Assembly: GCA_016780435.1 (NCBI GenBank)
Contig: JADHLU010000026.1
Coordinates: 1-9,503 of the forward strand
Reading direction: 5' to 3'
Length of the DNA stretch: 9,503 nucleotides
From: Flavobacteriaceae bacterium
GTDB taxonomy: Bacteria; Bacteroidota; Bacteroidia; Flavobacteriales; Flavobacteriaceae
This document shows positions 6,326-9,503 of this stretch, piece by piece. The stretch's first letter is position 1, and the number at the start of each line of letters is the position of its first letter. The notes under the pieces are model-generated. The model saw nothing but the letters and a program-made list of their open reading frames with translations, was not told the DNA's origin and made no database searches. Position numbers and translations under genes: made by a program.

Positions 6326-7310
6326 AAATGTCTATTCCGAGAACGATAATAATTCCCAAGGCAATATACCCTAAAGCAATAAGATTTTCACGTTGTCCGA
6401 AATCTGGCCAGTAGTTCTGAAAGGTTTTAACTTGTGCTAAGCCCTGGCTCAATTCGGAGTGGTAAGCGTTTTCGTAAACCGGATTTTTCCACGGCCAAAT
6501 GACCATTAGGGACCCCGCAACAAATCCGATTAAGACGGCAATCGTTATCGATTTGTACTTCTTTAGCACAAAGGCCAAAAGGTGAGAAAGAGAAACAAGG
6601 CCGGTCATTGACCCCAGGGTGAATACGACTAAGACCTTTAGTAAACGAATGTGCTCCGCATCGGTAGTGAACGAGTAGTCAGCTTTTAAGACGTACACAA
6701 AGGTGTCGTAAAGTGCATTTACCGCGTCGACCAGAAGCAGCACGTAATTTCCCAGAATGATGAGTAAAAAGGAGCCCGAAAGTCCGGGAAGGGTCATTCC
6801 AGCTACGCTAATCACACCACAGAAAAACACATAGTACAGATTATCGTTTGCGGGCATCTGCGGTATCATCGATAGCGATAGGCCAGCTAAAAGCCCCAGA
6901 AATGCGCTTAGACGCGCTGTGTTGTTCCACGAGCCAAATTGTTTTTCAAGGTAGTAGACCGATCCGACGATCATACCCAAAAAGATTGACCAAACATACA
7001 ATTCGTAGTTTGAGATCAAGTAGTCGAGCACCTTGGCTACGCTGAAGTAGCTGATCAACATCCCTGTGATCAAAAGGGTTAAAAAGGAGCCGTTTATGTA
7101 CTTGAAAAATGAGGTCCATCTAAAAGAAATAAAGAGGCGAAGTGACTTCAGGTTGAAGCGGTTCAGCGAAAATATAAACTCTTCATAGAACCCCCCAACA
7201 AAAGCAATGACCCCACCAGAGATTCCGGGCACCTTATTCGCTGCACCCATCAAGATGCCTTTGAAGACAAGGGCTATATAGTCAAAGATTGATCTATTTG
7301 CTGGAATCAC
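6279..7310 (-). CDS. DUF368/PopT-family membrane protein, paralog 2 (NKVPG type)
   Basis: A polytopic membrane protein of 343 residues. It has the two inverted-repeat signatures of DUF368: MGAANKVPGISGGVIAF (21-37) and LPGLSGSFLLIILGNY (174-189), plus WPWKN (272-276). Characterised DUF368 proteins (PopT) move undecaprenyl phosphate back across the cytoplasmic membrane for reuse in peptidoglycan and other envelope polymers; that role here is by family membership. Unlike its neighbour, the first motif has Asn-Lys (25-26) where family members usually have Asp-Val, and there is a longer loop near 201-225 and a longer periplasm- or cytoplasm-facing stretch around 280-305. It starts with GTG at 7310, sharing GTGA with the stop of paralog 1, which suggests coupled translation. 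An internal ATG at codon 21 would remove the first half of the leading hydrophobic segment, so I reject it. The C-terminus ends in a basic tail (GRRRKK). Confidence 0.9.
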   Translation of the reverse strand: MIPANRSIFDYIALVFKGILMGAANKVPGISGGVIAFVGGFYEEFIFSLNRFNLKSLRLFISFRWTSFFKYINGSFLTLLITGMLISYFSVAKVLDYLISNYELYVWSIFLGMIVGSVYYLEKQFGSWNNTARLSAFLGLLAGLSLSMIPQMPANDNLYYVFFCGVISVAGMTLPGLSGSFLLIILGNYVLLLVDAVNALYDTFVYVLKADYSFTTDAEHIRLLKVLVVFTLGSMTGLVSLSHLLAFVLKKYKSITIAVLIGFVAGSLMVIWPWKNPVYENAYHSELSQGLAQVKTFQNYWPDFGQRENLIALGYIALGIIIVLGIDIYGRRRKKQSSIRANR

Positions 7311-8203
7311 TGTTTCGTTGATTTTTTAACCACAGAGCCTACATACTCTAATAGCACAACAAGGGCGAATCCGAGTACCGCAAAACCGATTCCTCGGTTG
7401 AGCTGATCAGAGGCTGTCCCAAAACTGGGCATGTACACATTCAATTTAGTGAGTTCATTCTTCCAGGGCCAAACCTTGGGTAGCGAGCCGGCTATAAACC
7501 CGACTAAAATCGTTAGGGTCTGATTTCTGTAAGTGGAAAACAACCATTTTAAAAGCTTAGAGAAACTAAGCAACCCAAAGGCGGCACCTAAGGCCACAAT
7601 AAACAAAATACTTAGGTTTCGCTCGTGCACCGCATCTAAAACGGTTTGGTAGCTCCCTAAAAGCACTAGAATAAAAGAACCGGATATACCGGGCAATATC
7701 ATGGCGCAAATAGCTAAGGCCCCTGATAAAAAGAAATACAGCCAAGAGTCAGAGGCGACCATGGGGTTGAGAAAAGTAAGCGAAAGCGCAGCGATCAGGC
7801 CAAATCCGAAGAATCCGATTGAATAGGGGAGCGCATTGAATTGAATTTGCCTGCCTACAAGAAGTATACTGGCAACAATTAAGCCTAGAAAAAAACTCCA
7901 CATGGCGATAGGCTGTGTGTCTAAAAGCGTGCTTAACAGACGAGCCAAACTGATAACACTGGTAGCTATTCCTGCAAAAAGTAAGAGCAAGAAGGATCCG
8001 TTAACGGTTCGCCAAAAGGCCGCAAACCCCTCTTTTCTTAACACCTGAATCAGTGAAAGGTCAAATGAGCTAATACTTTTAATAAGGGGGTCGTAAATAC
8101 CACTGATAAAAGCGATGGTTCCGCCAGAAACCCCAGGAACAACGTCTGCGGCGCCCATAGCCATACCTTTTAAGAAAATAAGAAGGGAGTTGATGAACTT
8201 CAT
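7307..8203 (-). CDS. popT: DUF368/PopT-family undecaprenyl phosphate translocase, paralog 1
   Basis: A polytopic membrane protein of 298 residues, typical for DUF368. The canonical first signature MGAADVVPGVSGGTIAF spans 16-32, the repeat signature LPGISGSFILVLLGSY 170-185, and WPWKN 245-249. Hydrophobic segments follow at about 70-95, 100-117, 126-145, 153-172, 198-215, 230-245 and 273-290. Family members (PopT) return undecaprenyl phosphate to the cytoplasmic face after its sugar cargo has been used outside; I infer the same here because the signature motifs are unaltered. It starts with ATG 45 nt after the TPR stop codon and overlaps paralog 2 by 4 nt. The symbol reflects family, not proven orthology: either copy could be the main translocase. 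Confidence 0.9.
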   Translation of the reverse strand: MKFINSLLIFLKGMAMGAADVVPGVSGGTIAFISGIYDPLIKSISSFDLSLIQVLRKEGFAAFWRTVNGSFLLLLFAGIATSVISLARLLSTLLDTQPIAMWSFFLGLIVASILLVGRQIQFNALPYSIGFFGFGLIAALSLTFLNPMVASDSWLYFFLSGALAICAMILPGISGSFILVLLGSYQTVLDAVHERNLSILFIVALGAAFGLLSFSKLLKWLFSTYRNQTLTILVGFIAGSLPKVWPWKNELTKLNVYMPSFGTASDQLNRGIGFAVLGFALVVLLEYVGSVVKKSTKQ

Positions 8204-8248
8204 CTGATAGCTGTTAAACCGAAGCTAAGCGAAGTTACGGCGAAAAAA

Positions 8249-9503
8249 TTACGAAGAGAAGGTGCGTTTGTTGGCTTCGAGATAGGCTTTTAGCCAATCT
8301 ACCTCAGACAGCTCTTCAAAATAGAGGTAGAAGTATTCAGCCCCTGAGGGGTCTAGCCTTAAGGCCTTGCACATCGTTGTTTGTGCGGCTTCTTTCTGCT
8401 CTCTTAGAGCGTATATGCCGGCCATAAAATACAGTAAGCTCGATTGGTCTGGGTAAAATTCAATGCCCTGCTCTAACACTTCATAAGCGGAGTCGTACGA
8501 CTTAAGCTCGAGCAGAATTTCAGCCCATTTTAGAAAGGTATTGAGCTCGTAATTCCCTAACTCAACGCATTGCTTAAAGGCGTAATCGGCTTGAGACGGA
8601 TTGCCAAGTGCCTGGTATATAATCGCCGCTCTTTTCCAGAATGAGGCATTTTCGCTGTCGGCTGTCAAGGCCTTATTAATGTACTCTTGCGCTCTAGCGT
8701 AATCGCCCTGAATGAAGAAGAGTTTGGTAAGTGCGAGCCATCCTTGATCGTACATCGGGTCTTCGTGAATGGCTTTGAAGAATTGCGCCTCGGCAAGCTG
8801 ATAATTGCCCAGCTTTTGATGGCACAAGCCGATTCGCAGATAAGATGAAGAAGACGGACTATCCCATTCGAAGCTCGTCTCATAGCTCTCAATGGCTTCA
8901 TTATAACGCCCTAACTTTTCGAGTACTCTACCCTTCTCAAAATAGGCTCCGGTAAATTTATCGTCGGCTATAATCGCAAATTCGAAAGAGGCTAGGGCTT
9001 CTTTGTACATATCTAACTCTACGTACATCTTTCCGATCTGGTGCCACGCTACTTCGCAATAGGGATTTTGTTCTAGAAACGTATTTAAAAAGCTTATTGC
9101 CTCTTCGTATTGCTCAAGAAACTCAAAACAATAGATCAAGTTGTATAAAGAGGCGTAGTCCATAGGATCTATCTCTAAGCAACATTCGAAGTGCTTGCGC
9201 GCCTCTCCGTAATTGTCGAGATACAAATGCTCCATACCCAACAGTGAATGCAGGTCAAACGAATCGTCGGTGTACTTTAGGGCCTCATTGAGTATCTCTA
9301 TAGCCTCGTGGTGCTGATCTTTTTTTGAAAGTATATTGGCGCGCTGAATAAAAAATTCTTCATTCAGCGGGTCGTAAGACTCTAATTCGTCAAGAATAGC
9401 CTCGGCCTTTTCAAACTGATCTTCTGAAACGAGTAACTCGACATTTAGCACCTTCAATTCGGTAGAGTGGGGGTGCTGCTCTAACCCAAGTGCAATGGCT
9501 CTC
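8249..9503 (-). CDS. Tetratricopeptide repeat protein, 5' end outside window
   Basis: The frame is open to the right edge; 417 residues are visible and the start is missing. The TTG at 9457 is not the start: the 15 codons before it read RAIALGLEQHPHSTE, which continues the repeat pattern. Roughly eleven 34-residue TPR units run nearly end to end, with typical helix pairs such as YEEAISFLNTFLEQNP, YKEALASFEFAI, YNEAIESYETSFEWD and YARAQEYINKAL, ending with a short non-repeat tail (WLKAYLEANKRTFSS). TPR arrays form a superhelix used for protein-protein contacts; no catalytic domain is visible. Partners are unknown. It is the first gene seen in the minus-strand group and is followed after 45 nt by the DUF368 pair, an order I recall from other Bacteroidota, so a link to envelope or lipid-carrier functions is possible but not shown. 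Confidence 0.88.
   Translation of the reverse strand, partial: RAIALGLEQHPHSTELKVLNVELLVSEDQFEKAEAILDELESYDPLNEEFFIQRANILSKKDQHHEAIEILNEALKYTDDSFDLHSLLGMEHLYLDNYGEARKHFECCLEIDPMDYASLYNLIYCFEFLEQYEEAISFLNTFLEQNPYCEVAWHQIGKMYVELDMYKEALASFEFAIIADDKFTGAYFEKGRVLEKLGRYNEAIESYETSFEWDSPSSSSYLRIGLCHQKLGNYQLAEAQFFKAIHEDPMYDQGWLALTKLFFIQGDYARAQEYINKALTADSENASFWKRAAIIYQALGNPSQADYAFKQCVELGNYELNTFLKWAEILLELKSYDSAYEVLEQGIEFYPDQSSLLYFMAGIYALREQKEAAQTTMCKALRLDPSGAEYFYLYFEELSEVDWLKAYLEANKRTFSS

Noticed and set aside
8230..8237. TAACTTCG on the minus strand as a -7 element for DUF368 paralog 1
   Set aside because: It has one mismatch to TAnnTTTG and no TTG at suitable spacing upstream; the gene is more simply in an operon with the TPR gene.
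9455..9457. TTG as the start of the TPR protein
   Set aside because: The same frame continues to the window edge with TPR-like residues before it, so the codon is an internal leucine.

Overview
The window looks like chromosomal core sequence from a Bacteroidota bacterium, most likely of the Flavobacteriia. Four things point there: promoters fit the TTG / TAnnTTTG pattern of that phylum; the gene set (M23 peptidase, small coiled-coil protein plus ZapA, RNase Y, and TPR protein, two DUF368 proteins, AroE, DUF349 protein) is one I associate with that group; a 6S-like RNA lies between zapA and rny; and recognisable Shine-Dalgarno sequences are scarce. I see no mobile element, phage gene, CRISPR array, tRNA or rRNA.

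Layout. A partial M23-family endopeptidase gene (1-1206, minus strand, 3' end outside the window) is divergent from a plus-strand group: a 98-residue coiled-coil protein (1307-1603), zapA (1606-1905), a structured RNA that I read as 6S RNA of the 6S-Flavo type (about 1918-2076), and rny for RNase Y (2090-3661). RNase Y meets a minus-strand group tail to tail with only 2 nt between the stop codons. In transcription order the minus-strand group is: a TPR protein (open at the right edge, 8249-9503), DUF368 paralog 1 (7307-8203), DUF368 paralog 2 (6279-7310, GTG start, 4-nt overlap), aroE (5576-6325, starting 47 nt inside paralog 2), and a DUF349 multi-repeat protein (3664-5523) that appears to have its own promoter straddling the aroE stop codon.

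How the genes fit together. Several products concern the cell envelope and division: an exported peptidoglycan hydrolase or hydrolase activator, the FtsZ-associated ZapA with a small coiled-coil partner candidate, and two members of the DUF368/PopT family, other members of which return undecaprenyl phosphate across the membrane. RNase Y and 6S RNA concern global RNA control. The DUF349 and TPR proteins have no assigned function.

Three computed starts needed correcting. The 98-residue protein starts at 1307, not 1205. The DUF349 protein starts at the ATG at 5523, not the upstream TTG. The TPR gene has no start in the window; the apparent TTG start at 9457 is internal. The most interesting element is the zapA-rny RNA, which has a long closing stem and one segment that can pair with either of two partners.
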